Source of the DNA: Parasponia andersonii | Lineage: Eukaryota > Streptophyta > Magnoliopsida > Rosales > Cannabaceae | Assembly (NCBI GenBank): GCA_002914805.1 | Contig: JXTB01000003.1 | Span: 2,556,775-2,620,774 of the forward strand | DNA length: 64,000 nucleotides | Direction: 5' to 3' | In this document: positions 34,866-45,272 of the stretch, one piece after another | How the letters are laid out: the number at the start of each line of letters is the position of its first letter | How positions within the stretch are numbered: position 1 is the stretch's first letter | The notes under the pieces: model-generated | What the model was told of the DNA's origin: nothing | Databases searched by the model: none | The model's input: the letters and a program-made list of their open reading frames with translations, nothing else | Program-made: the position numbers and the translations under genes

Positions 34866-36150
34866 TCACAATACAACTTCTAACTGAAAGTTAAACAAAT
34901 GAGGGTACTTCTTGTACATCTCCGTCTCGAGTTCGCAAGTAGCCTCGTCCTCTTTGTGATGTTCCCAAAGCACCTTGACAAGTGGTATCTCTCTGTTACG
35001 AAGCACCTTCAACTCTCTAGCCAACAAGCGAACAGGCTGCTCTTCATAGGACATATCCTCTTGGATCGGTACATGCACGTACTGAACAACATGAGATGGG
35101 TCCGGCGTGTACTTTTTTCAAGATCGACACGTGAAATACATTATGCACGTGACCCAACTGTGCAGGTAGATTCAAGCGATATGCCACTGGTCCAATTCTC
35201 TCTGTGATCTCAAAGGGACCAATATACCTCGGAGCAAGCTTACTCTTAACTCCAAATCTTGTAACACCTCGCCTTGGAGTCACTTTCAAGAATACGGAAT
35301 CACCAGTATCGAACTCTACCTCACGCCTCTTCGGGTTAGCATAACTCTTCTGGCGACTCTGAATTTCTTTGAGTCTCTCTTGGATATCCTTGATCTTCTC
35401 AGTAGTCTCCTCAATTAGTTCAGGTCCGAGAGTAATATGCTCTTCTAGTTCTGCCCAACACAAAGGCAATCTACACAGCCTCCCATATAACACTTCATAT
35501 GGAGCCACACCCACACTGGTCTGGTAACTGTTATTATAAGCAAATTCCACCAAAGGACGATGATCACCCCAGTTCCCACCAAAATCTAGTATGCAACAAC
35601 GTAGCATGTCCTCAAGAATCTGAATGGTCCTTTCAGACTGACCGTCTGTCTCAGAATGGTGAGCTGTACTGATATCCATCTGTGTACCAAATGCCTTCTG
35701 CATGGCTTTCCAAAACTTAGAAGTGAACCTTGGATTTCTGTCAGATATTATGCTTGAAGGCACACCATGCAAGCGTATGATGTTCTCCACATACAGTCTA
35801 CTGAGTTTAGTAAGAGAGTAGTCTATCAGGATCGGTATAAAGTGAGCACTCTCCGTTAACCGATCGACTATCACCCAAACTGTGTTGTTCTTCCTCAAGG
35901 TCTTTGGCAAATTAGTCACGAAGTCCATCGTGATCTTGTCCTACTTCCACTCCGGAAGTGGTAACAGCTGAAGTAATCCAGCTGGTCTCGGATGTTCAGC
36001 CTTGACTTGCTGACAAGTCAAATACTCAGCCACAAAAGTAGCTACATCCTTCTTCATTCCTTTCCACCAATACTGCTGTTTCAAGTCCCGGTACATCTTA
36101 GTACTACCTGGATGTACTGCGAATCTTGATTTGTGAGCCTCTGTTAGAAT
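34866..36150 (-). pseudogene. chromovirus integrase with C-terminal chromodomain-like tail
   Basis: Integrase zinc-binding region around 36110-35960 (YWW, CQQ motifs), then the core open from 35928 to 35044 with the DDE residues: D in IVDRLTESAHF, D in IISDRNPRF, E in HHSETDGQSERT. The GPF/Y-like stretch YIGPFEITERIGPVAYRLNL follows, and then HNVFHVSILKK. A separate frame, 35078-34866, holds the tail SYEEQPVRLLARELKVLRN and a chromodomain-like core LVKVLWEHHKEDEATCELE, where a tryptophan usual for the motif is cysteine. An in-frame stop at 35939-35941 replaces a tryptophan just before the core, and a frame change separates core and tail near 35070. Such tails direct integration to marked chromatin. 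Confidence 0.88.
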
Positions 36151-36399
36151 GATTTCTCAAAGATTAGGGTCATTAGATATAGCCAACTTCCCATTGAAAA
36201 GCAAGAACCCTTCTCTGCTAGTGCTCCAACCATCTAACTGTTCACCATATGAAGTCAGTTCAAGGTTTTCCTCAATTCCCTGTCTTGCCACTAACTCTGC
36301 TGGACAGTCTAGAGAAGAGATGGTGAAATCACAATGTTGCTCAGGCAAGCAACATCTTCATTCTCGAAGTACTGCAAGTTGTAATCACCAATCGCAATT

Positions 36400-37925
36400 G
36401 AGTTTTTCTAATCTTCAAACACCAGTATAGCTAGTGCACTACGAGGCTTCCTGCTAAGTGCATCGACTACAATATTGGCCTTACCAGGATGGTACTATAG
36501 GTCAAAGTCATAATCGTCCATATACTCAACCCATCTTCGCTGTCTCAAGTTCAAATCCTACTGGGTAAAGAGATACTTCAAACTCTTATGATCGGAGAAT
36601 CTGTCGAACTTCACACTATACAAGTAACATCGCCAAATTTTCAAGGCAAAGATTACTACTGCAAGTTCTAGATCATGGGTGGGATAGTTCCTTCCATGTG
36701 GCTTCAACTGACGAGAAGCATAAGCCAGAACTCGACCATTCTGCATCAAGACACATCCCAAACCCGTCTTCGAAGCATCGGTATACACTACATAAGGCTC
36801 GTTACTATCAGGAACAGTAAGAACAGGTGCGCTGGTCAAACTCTGCTTCAATCTGACAAAAATTTCTTCACTTTCGTGATCCCAAACAAACTTGATGTCC
36901 TTCCTGGTCAACTTCGTCAAAGGCAAAGCAATTCTCGAGAAATCTTGCACAAAACGACGGTAGTAGCCTACCAATCTAAGGAAACTACGTACCTCCGTCA
37001 CATTTCTCAGTTTTTCCCACTCCAAAACAGCTTCGATCTTAGCGGGATCGACTGAAATACCTCCATGAGAAATCACATGGCCCAAGAACTTTACTTCTGA
37101 CATCCAAAAGTCACACTTCGATTTCTTGGCGTACAACTGATGATCTCTCAAGGTCTTGACTACTATCCTCAGATGTTTGGCTCTTTTCTCGAGTCTTGGA
37201 ATACACCAGGATATCGTCAATGAACACAAGCACAAAACGATCCAAAAATAGCCTGAAAATCCAATACATGAGATCCATAAAGGCTGCAGGTGCATTCGTT
37301 AAACCAAATGGCATCACCAGAAACTCAAAGTGACCATATCGGGTTCTGAATACTGTCTTCGGTATATCATCCTTCCTTATCTTCAATTGATGATAACCGG
37401 ATCTGAAATCGATCTTGGAGAAGAATCTTGAACCATCGAGTTGATCGAACAACTCATCTATCCTTGGCAAAGGATACTTATTCTTCACTGTCAACTGGTT
37501 CAACTTCTGGTAATCCACACAAAGTCTCAACGAACCATCAGCTTTCTTCGCAAACAAAACAGGAGCACCCCAAGGAGAAGTGCTACTGCGAATAAAGCCC
37601 TTGGAAAGCAGATCGTCCAACTATTCTCTTAATTCTTCCATCTCAGCAGGTGCCATGCGATAGGCTGGAATAGAAACTGGCTGAGTCCCAGGAACTAGTT
37701 CAATACAGAACTTGATCTCCCTAGCAGGTGGTAACCTCGGTAAGTCTTCAAGAAACACCTCTGAATACTCACACACCACCGGAATCCATAGGTCTTGATC
37801 ATCTATTCTCACCTTACCATCCATGGAAAACAAGTTCCCATAATACTTAAGTTTCTTCCTTCCACCCATGCACACTTTCAGAACAGCTAGGCTTCAATGG
37901 ACTCATCCCAGCCTGATAGACAATA
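36400..37925 (-). pseudogene. chromovirus reverse transcriptase-RNase H
   Basis: RT fingers and palm read from about 37880 downward: [47 protein letters not shown], then the catalytic [11 protein letters not shown] (37206-37226, FxDD form of the YxDD box). RNase H follows with [20 protein letters not shown] (near 36790), [13 protein letters not shown] and the SDHKSLKYL end (near 36565). A TAG stop interrupts at 37621-37623, and a frameshift near 37180 (one extra base in an A/G run after SKTRE) separates palm from RNase H. The fragments otherwise keep all named catalytic residues. Confidence 0.9.
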
Positions 37926-39444
37926 GGATATCCATCACTAGGAAAAAGAGTCACCCGCTTCTTATGACAGTCCATAACGGCTCGATACTTCGACAACCAA
38001 TCCATACCAAGTATCACGTCATACTATCTCATTGGCAACACTATCAAATCAGCAAGAAGCTTCCTATCACCAATCACAACCAAACAAGACTTACACACAC
38101 TAGAGACATCGGCCATTCCTCCCAAAGGTGTACCCAACGACAATACATAATCCAAATCAGAAAATTTCAACCCTAACAGTTGAGCAAACAATAAGGATAT
38201 GAATGAATGGGATGCACCAGTATCAAACAAAACATGTGCCCAAATGTGTGAAAAAAGGATCATACCGTCAACAGCACCTCGGTCGGTGCGATCCTGAGTA
38301 TCGTCTACCCCAGTAAAAGCATAGGCTTGGCCAGTCACCTTTCCTTTCCCTTTGTTGCCTCTTCCTTGGCCAGGACGGCTGCTGCTGGATCCTGGACCAC
38401 TACTGCTATATCCACGCCCACCCTGACTCCCTGAGGCCTAAGGAGTCTGAAAGTTCTGAGTGAAACCCTGAGGGCAGTATTGATGCTGATAAGGCTGAGG
38501 GGAAGTAAAAGCCTGCGAAGCACCCTGTGACTGTTGCGGCCTTACCTGAGTGCTCTGATAAGAAGTAGAACCTAACTGGCTCCTCTGCAGTCCTCCCTAA
38601 GAAAGAGGAGATTTTTGCAGACAGTTGGGACACTCCTTCTTCCGATGACCCTGCTGGCCACAAACAAAACATCCTCCATACAGACTACCTCTGCCAACCC
38701 CAGAAGAACCACTACTCGGAGTACCCTAGGCTGACCACTGCCCCTGATTCCTTCTGGTGGCTTTCCTGTCATTTCCTCTCCGTTAGTTCCTCCTGGAATC
38801 CAAACTTTCTTCGATGGCCTCTACCCACTAGGCAGCCACTGCAATCTCAGGAAGAGTATGGAAAGTCTGAGTGCCAATCCTGTTAAAAATATTCCGATTC
38901 AGACGACTCCTGAACTTAGCAACTCGGTACTTCTCACTCGTACCTGGTCCTAGAGCAACACTTGCCAACTCAGTGAACTCTATCAGGTATTCATTCACCG
39001 TTCTGTTACCTTGGGTCAACGTCTCAAATCGGTTCACAACTTCATCCTGTTGATCCTTATTGGCATACTAAGCCTTGAAAATCCGTTCAAAGTCTTCCCA
39101 AGTCAAGCCCACTACATCTTGCATCCATTCCACTGTTTCCCACCAACGAATGGCGCTCCCTATCAAACGGGTAAACCAAGGGCTCGAAAGTGCCTCTCTA
39201 TCTCACGCAACCAAGCAATTGCTGTGAGAGCTTCTGGTCTACCATTAAACTACCCTAGCTGAAGACGCATGAACCGTTGGTGGTTATCAGCCTGATCCAA
39301 CTGACGTTCCCTCGGAGCTAGAGGCTGATAGTCTGGATTGCTTATCTGGACGAATGCTTGCTATATTGCCTCGATCAGATGAGTGAAATCCGGATGAGGA
39401 GGTTTGGCATCCGGCTAGTGCCTCGGAACTCTTCTAGGAGGCAT
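37926..39444 (-). pseudogene. chromovirus gag-protease
   Basis: Gag starts at 39444 (MPPRRVPR) and continues with Retrotrans_gag motifs in several frames, including FETLTQGNRTVNEYLIEFTELA (39030-38960). The CCHC zinc knuckle CFVCGQQGHRKKEC at 38671-38630 is intact. A glutamine/serine-rich linker leads to the aspartic protease with LFDTGASHSFIS (DTG at 38216-38224) and ILGMDWLSKY (about 37995). Several early stops break gag, for example right after the eighth to tenth codon and near 39250, and between knuckle and protease near 38440. The capsid packages RNA, and the protease releases the pol enzymes. Confidence 0.86.
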
Positions 39445-39556
39445 CCTTAAAAGTCTGAAACAATATGCCAAACTGTTAGTGCGATAATGATGAATGCTTA
39501 TCATAAAAATCAACTTCAATCTAGTTCTACTGTTAGTCCGAGCTGTTAAACTCAAA

Positions 39557-39568
39557 GCTCTGATACCA
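39557..39568 (-). other. chromovirus primer-binding site
   Basis: TGGTATCAGAGC on the minus strand, complementary to the initiator tRNA-Met 3' end. It is eight bases from the 5' LTR edge at 39577. Confidence 0.9.
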
Positions 39569-39576
39569 AAAATTTC

Positions 39577-41427
39577 TGTCACGACCCAAAACCCGGGCTA
39601 GTGGCAGAATGAGAATTTCATAAAAGTAGGAAATTCCTTGATTTATTTGAAAAATGTCAAAAGTTCTAGTTTTTATAAAAACGGTCTATTTAAATAAAAT
39701 AATCGGAATTCCATCCTGTGAACCACTCCCACAGTTTGTATACACCATCAAACATAGATTGAACAATTACTTAAAAACATGAAATTAAATACAAAACCTA
39801 GCATCATCGTCATCCACAACAGAAGTCAAATACCAGAATGGCATACATAAGTTTGCAGACAAAATAGAAAGCAGTAATCTTGGTTCAATGCTAACACGTA
39901 ATCCAAATAGTCCAAAGACTATGACAACAAACTCCTAGCATTACCAAGAGGTGAACTGCAATCNNNNNNNNNNNNNNNNNNNNNNNNNNNNNNNNNNNNN
40001 NNNNNNNNNNNNNNNNNNNNNNNNNNNNNNNNNNNNNNNNNNNNNNNNNNNNNNNNNNNNNNNNNNNNNNNNNNNNNNNNNNNNNNNNNNNNNNNNNNNN
40101 NNNNNNNNNNNNNNNNNNNNNNNNNNNNNNNNNNNNNNNNNNNNNNNNNNNNNNNNNNNNNNNNNNNNNNNNNNNNNNNNNNNNNNNNNNNNNNNNNNNN
40201 NNNNNNNNNNNNNNNNNNNNNNNNNNNNNNNNNNNNNNNNNNNNNNNNNNNNNNNNNNNNNNNNNNNNNNNNNNNNNNNNNNNNNNNNNNNNNNNNNNNN
40301 NNNNNNNNNNNNNNNNNNNNNNNNNNNNNNNNNNNNNNNNNNNNNNNNNNNNNNCATATAATTCAAATCATTAAAAACACACTTGTTCTTATATGCTGCA
40401 GAAAATAAGTTTTAACTCAAAAACGGTATAAAACGAAGGTAACTAAACCTCTATCTCAACAGAATAGCGACACCACGCTATTGAGTCTTCAAGGTGTCGT
40501 TGACGATCGCTCGGAGGGTCTGGAACCAATTCCAAGCCCTCGATCATCCTTTTACGAAAAACCAACTTTCTCACCGAAGCTTCAATTCCACAAACGGACC
40601 TCTTCACTGAATTCTTAGCACCCAAAATAGCTAGGTTAGACATATAACTTGTCCAATTCGGGTCTGGGCCCACACCGGACCAGTGGCATGCAAAACGAGA
40701 CAAAATCTTGACCGTCCGATCTCGATTTTCGTGCCGATCACCAAACCACACAAAATATATATATCAAACTTCTCCATTTTCCGAGTACATTCCAAAAATG
40801 CAGCCAAAAACACAATCCAACCGCCGGATCGAGAATAACAACCATAAACTCGAAATGCCCAAAAATGACAACTTTCAATCCGGGCAAAATGGAGTTGAGA
40901 TATATATACCTTGATGATCCTTGCGACGATACGAATCCAACGGGATCAGTTTGAGGCCGAATGGTGGCCAGAATCGTCGCCGGCGGCCAAAAATTCGAAA
41001 TTGGTCAAAACGGCATCAATGACTTTTTCCAGCGATCTGGTGGCCGGCGGCAGTTGTGGATGACCGGCGGAGGTGCGCGGCAGCTCGGCGAGTCGACGCC
41101 GGTTGGTGGGCGGCCCGAACGGTGGCTGGGCGACGGTCCTGCGGCCTTCGACAGTGGCGCGGCCAAGAGAGAGAAGAGAGAGAATTCGGGGGGGTGGGGA
41201 GGAGAGAGAAGAAAGAGGACGGGCACGTGGCCCAATTTTATAGGGCTGTGCAATTGTTCAAAAATTACACATAAGTCCCTAAAATTTTAAATCTTTATCA
41301 ATCTAGTCCCCCAAAATTTACAATTTAATCCCTCTGTACAAAACTTTTGCAAATTAGTCCCCACAATATTTTATCCGGAAAATTGGTAAAATGTCCAAAT
41401 TACTCTCGAAAATTCCGGATTTTTACA
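39577..41427 (-). repeat. 5' LTR of the chromovirus, with assembly gap
   Basis: Plus-strand ends TGTCACGACCC and GGATTTTTACA, intact TG...CA. It contains the N run 39964-40354. Aligned to the 3' LTR, the flanks of the gap correspond to 33003 and 33737, so about 733 bp are hidden behind 391 Ns. A CT/GA-rich block lies at 41166-41215. Confidence 0.92.
39964..40354. other. assembly gap (391 N)
   Basis: Unresolved bases inside the 5' LTR of the chromovirus. Any reading frame across it is meaningless. The homologous 3' LTR shows that the true length is probably nearly twice the number of Ns. Confidence 0.99.
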
Positions 41428-41895
41428 CTAATCATGACCAATGATAAAAATGGTATAAATCAGCATTTTCCCTGTCATAGAGATTACCGCCTTAAACTAA
41501 ATTAATAATTAAACTGTACACGTTAATCATCGCGATTAAACAAAAAGATCACGTGATCACAAAACTAAAATCCTTAAAACAACTATGTGGATCGGAGAAT
41601 ACTTTCACACGGTATTATCAAGTGACCACTAGGGTCATTATTACTAAATAAACTGAGGCACGTGGGACAACCTAGTAACTGTGAAAGATACATAAATGAA
41701 ATGAAACTTGACAATTACATTAGTAAAGTAAGATACATCCATGCATCGTACGTGCATAACCTTAAGAACCGCCATAGTTTTTAGGCTAACTTCTAAAACT
41801 AACTTATCAAAAATAAAAATAATAATAATTTGAAAAAAAAAATAGAAAAAAGAGAAAGGTTGATCAGCTTCTGGGGACGACAACTATATGGTGGT
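41428..41895. other. intergenic, 3' flank of the host gene
   Basis: Begins with the TSD copy CTAAT of the chromovirus. AT-rich without a coding frame. It would hold the 3' UTR and polyadenylation region of the minus-strand gene. The retrotransposon thus ends only 468 bp downstream of that gene's stop codon. Confidence 0.6.
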
Positions 41896-42993
41896 TTAAA
41901 GGAAGTTTAATTTAATTCCGAGTATTACAAGTGAGATGGCATAACAGACTAGTGGGATGGGGAAAAGGTATTTTTCCGGCCAGAGAAAGCGGGCAATGGT
42001 GCAGAAAAAGGCTCCTAACACAAGGGCATAGCCAAGCATTTGAATCAAATGAGCATACATTGGGTAGTCCTCGTGAAGCACATTCCCATTCCAAAGGAAT
42101 CCCACTCCTACTCCGAGAAGCAACGCAATAACTGAGCATATAAACCAATTAAAATTTTGTGGATCAGAATGGTGGAGGTTGAAAATGCCAGGCAAAAACC
42201 CAACCGCAACGGCAAATAATAGCTTTGACAGTTCTTGTTTTCGAAAAATATTATGCCTAGTTGTCAACGGATCATGTAAAGGGCTCCGAGTTTGATTTTG
42301 ATCATTTTCACGAACATGAACATGCAAGTGTCCTATTTTGGTTGAATTTGGTGAGTAATCTTTTGGTAAGAAGGGTTTTCGGCCGTATTTGGAACTTGAT
42401 GATAACGGTGATGATACTACTGAAGAATTTGAAGTAGTAGAACCAGTAGTAGTAGTACTAGTAGATAAGGAAAAAGATGACTTATCATCATTGCCACTCG
42501 AGACGGAACGACTCGACGACTCGCCTATGCGGAATGAGCTGTTCTTGAAATGATAACGTGGAAAGGAGAGAGAATCCGTGATGATCAGTCCTCCTGACCT
42601 ATTGTAGGGCACCATTATGGCCTCCATCGGTAGAGGCCTTAAGGTCATCATGACGGCCTTTTCTTTCTTCTGAGCATGGCTTCTTCGATCCCATTTTGGA
42701 TCAAGATCTGTCGTCTGATCTTGAGCTTCAAGGTCCAAGTAGTGCTGATCATGACCGTCAAGAGATTCGTTTTCATGACGATGATGTAACTCATGAGAGC
42801 CACGAACATGAGGATCATCTTCATGAACGCGATAATCAGACGCTTTCTTCTGATCACGATGGTTTGGTAATGTAATCTGGAGGGAGAAAGATAGTCGTAG
42901 GCGGGGAAGCATTGAAAAGAAGGCTCTAATAATTAGCCAAAAAATTGCGGCAGTTCCGAGTTGGCCGAGTTTTTCCTTCCTCAGTTCACTCAT
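41896..42993 (-). CDS. hypothetical protein with four C-terminal membrane segments, 365 aa
   Basis: A single uninterrupted frame from ATG 42993 to the TAA at 41896-41898, with mixed codon use unlike the surrounding AT-rich repeats. The N-terminus has a hydrophobic stretch (residues 13-29) ending in an Arg-rich MLPRLRLSF. A His/Asp/Glu-rich segment follows (51-110), a Ser/Thr tract (155-202), a short His-rich motif HLHVHV (222-227) and then four likely transmembrane helices at about 255-273, 281-301, 312-337 and 342-362. The compact polytopic end suggests a membrane protein, with the polar middle on one face. I do not recognise the family and give no function. The start is chosen because a TATA-like site lies 46 bp upstream and no earlier in-frame ATG was seen. 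It is the only frame here that looks like a host gene. An intron-split longer gene cannot be excluded. Confidence 0.75.
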   Translation of the reverse strand: MSELRKEKLGQLGTAAIFWLIIRAFFSMLPRLRLSFSLQITLPNHRDQKKASDYRVHEDDPHVRGSHELHHRHENESLDGHDQHYLDLEAQDQTTDLDPKWDRRSHAQKKEKAVMMTLRPLPMEAIMVPYNRSGGLIITDSLSFPRYHFKNSSFRIGESSSRSVSSGNDDKSSFSLSTSTTTTGSTTSNSSVVSSPLSSSSKYGRKPFLPKDYSPNSTKIGHLHVHVRENDQNQTRSPLHDPLTTRHNIFRKQELSKLLFAVAVGFLPGIFNLHHSDPQNFNWFICSVIALLLGVGVGFLWNGNVLHEDYPMYAHLIQMLGYALVLGAFFCTIARFLWPEKYLFPIPLVCYAISLVILGIKLNFL

Positions 42994-43038
42994 GACTGAT
43001 TTTGTTTTCCTTTATGAAATGACTGAATAAAGTGCACC

Positions 43039-43046
43039 TAAATATA
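43039..43046 (-). promoter_or_regulatory. TATA-box candidate of the host gene
   Basis: TATATTTA on the minus strand, about 46 bp above the ATG at 42993, giving a very short 5' leader. Weak alone; supported by position only. Confidence 0.35.
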
Positions 43047-43800
43047 CGACTATAGTCGGCTTTATCCAGGTAATTACCAAGAATCGAATATTAGGTATTG
43101 TCATCTAATTTTCTAGCTTCATGAATACATTTTATTTCACTTATGTAATTGTCAATTCCATAAATTTGTATAAATCTATATATATAAATATAGCTTTTAG
43201 TACTGTTGTTATATATAGGTTCTCCCATTTTTCTCTTCATTGAATGAACCTACTAATTATTATTTGATATCATACGTACCCATTTTTCTCTTTATCGTAT
43301 TTTGTGTGTTTTATTGAGAAATGAGAAATACAATAAAAATTATTATATATTGTTAAAATTTACACCAATAGTTCCGAGGTAATTCTGTGAATTCACTGTT
43401 ACTTTGATTTGTGACTTATTATTGAAAAAGCCTAACAAATGAATTATGTAAATCCTAGAAGTATTGTGTAGATATGGTTTGACTGTGGGAAAACAGAAAG
43501 TTGTGAATAAATAGATCGCTTTTGAAAAAGAATTTTAATCTAGTTGTATTTTAAGTTAAAAATTTACTAATATTTCTATGTTTTTGTTATATAAAATTTA
43601 TATGTTTAAAAAAAAATTACGTGTGAGGTTATGATATATACGATCATTAAACAATGCGACAATTGAGAAATCATGACGTTACTAGGATTAATCGGTGGAC
43701 TACCCGCCACGCACTCCGATTAAAAGTGGAAAAAAAAAAAGGAAGTCATATTTTATAACGCTATTCAAAAAGTCATTTTATTCCAACATTCAAAAAAAAA

Positions 43801-43930
43801 AAGTCATTTTATTCCAAATTGATGTACGGAAAATAATGTATGTAGGAAAACCCAACTAGTCTAGGAAGTCATTTTATTCCAAATCGATGTACGGAAAATA
43901 ATGTATGTAGGAAAACCCAACTAGTCTAGG
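43801..43930. repeat. 65-bp tandem duplication
   Basis: Units 43801-43865 and 43866-43930 differ at about one base. A partial copy of the unit start (AAGTCATTTTATTCCAA) lies just before, at 43770-43786. Recent tandem duplication. Confidence 0.92.
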
Positions 43931-44214
43931 CCAACTTGCCAAGCACAAGTTGTAATAGCCTAGTTGACTTCTTAAGTTATATACCCGTTTGTTAGCTACC
44001 TATTACTTCGTTTCTTACTTTCTTACCCTCCTATTTTGTTATTTTCTAGAATAGTCTTCTAATAGTTAGTTAGTAATTATATTTGCTTCTCTTTAGCGCT
44101 CGAGCTACTTCCCAAATTTAGCCTCGCAATGGGGCCGTGCACTGCTGTGAGACCCCAATACGGTCGATTTTAAATGGTGTCAGGTTAGGACTTCTTTGTT
44201 TAATATTTAATGGC

Positions 44215-44280
44215 GCGATTTGGGCTTGAAATTGAGTACCTCTCCAGGCGATTTGGACTTGAATTTGAGTGCCTCTCCAG
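44215..44280. repeat. 33-bp tandem duplication
   Basis: GCGATTTGGRCTTGAAWTTG followed by AGTRCCTCTCCAG occurs twice, at 44215-44247 and 44248-44280, with a few differences. The length is a multiple of three, so the minus strand reads as two similar 11-residue units. Confidence 0.88.
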
Positions 44281-45204
44281 CCATACACTAAATGTATATA
44301 ATCTAGATTCATTTTGTTATCTTTAATATATACTAATAATTCAATGGAATTTTAAAACATAAAAGAAAAAACTAATAAAATATGTAGGTATATACTAATA
44401 AGTTAGATTTTACACCGTCCTACTGCCATTTTATTTGCAATTTCCTTGATTCTCTCTCTCGGTATTTCGTTATTTTATTCATATTTTTTATTAAAAATAT
44501 AATTCCAATGGTTTTGAATTAAAATTGGAGTTGTAAACAGCTTTTACTTCAATTTAAGTTTATTTATTATATGCCAATAAAAGATTTTTTTTTCAATGGA
44601 CTTAAAATGACAGTTACAATTCCTTTCGAAAAAAAAAAAATAACGGTTACAAATAGGGACTTCGATATAGTAACCATTCTCTGATAAGGATTTCTGTAAC
44701 CGCCCCTCAACAAATTAACTAATAAATAATGTGGGAATGGTATAATAAAACAGTGATTGAGACTGGGATATGGTAAACAAAAAAAAGTTCTCACCCCTCC
44801 TCTTGATATTTTCTACTTGTTTTTTAGGCTATAATCCACTTTCATTACCAAATTTATCAATAAATTTTAGTTTACTTCTTCACGCATAAAACCGTCTAAA
44901 AACTTTAGTCTATCTAGAGGTAAACAAATCATAACGATCAAAAATTCATCAAACATTCAAGGATAATTCATCATTTAAAATCAATTAAAAAATCAATCGG
45001 AAGTTCATTGACAATTATTGTAGTTCTAGGCGAAATTTGCATAAATGAAACTAGAATAATTTATTTTAAAACTTAAATTAATTTATAATATCCTGAAATT
45101 TAATAAACAATAGTTTTAAAGCATATCTATATAACTTCTAAATATATCATTTGCTTATGAAAATTGGATAATTTGCAGCAATAATCCCCAAGATTCAGTA
45201 TTTT

Positions 45205-45228
45205 CACTACAAGAATCATCACTTTTGC
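45205..45228 (+). repeat. left terminal inverted repeat of the CACTA element
   Basis: CACTACAAGAATCATCACTTTTGC. The first ten bases match the right end at eight positions. The sequence is the plant CACTA consensus start. Confidence 0.8.
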
Positions 45229-45272
45229 ATATGAATTCAAGCATTGCTAAAGGTGCAAAAAAATGTGTCAGT

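Larger units (their letters stand above)
32617..41427 (-). mobile_element. full-length Ty3/gypsy chromovirus (Tekay/Del-like), TSD CTAAT
   Basis: Minus-oriented: 5' LTR 39577-41427, primer-binding site 39557-39568, gag from 39444, protease, RT, RNase H, integrase and a C-terminal chromodomain-like region, polypurine tract 34807-34819 and 3' LTR 32617-34806. It is flanked by CTAAT at 32612-32616 and 41428-41432. The order with integrase after RNase H is diagnostic for gypsy. The LTRs are highly similar but not identical, so the insertion is moderately young. The polyprotein has a few stops and one frameshift, so this copy is not autonomous. Placement in the Tekay/Del clade rests on the tRNA-Met primer site, the long LTR and the chromodomain-like tail. 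Confidence 0.92.
43050..45201. other. intergenic region with short tandem duplications
   Basis: No second gene found. It holds a 65-bp duplication (43801-43930), a 33-bp duplication (44215-44280) and AT-rich DNA. A 64-codon frame around 44118-44312 (minus) is made largely by the 33-bp repeat and has no recognisable domain. Confidence 0.5.

Noticed and set aside
39941..40366. Long open frames across the N run
   Set aside because: Made of unknown bases; not evidence of coding.
41005..41290. GC-rich frames in the chromovirus LTR
   Set aside because: LTR composition; the same region in the other LTR copies has stops.
41912..42148. Alternative-frame ORFs overlapping the host gene
   Set aside because: Shadows of the 365-codon frame, whose hydrophobic pattern and length are far more gene-like.
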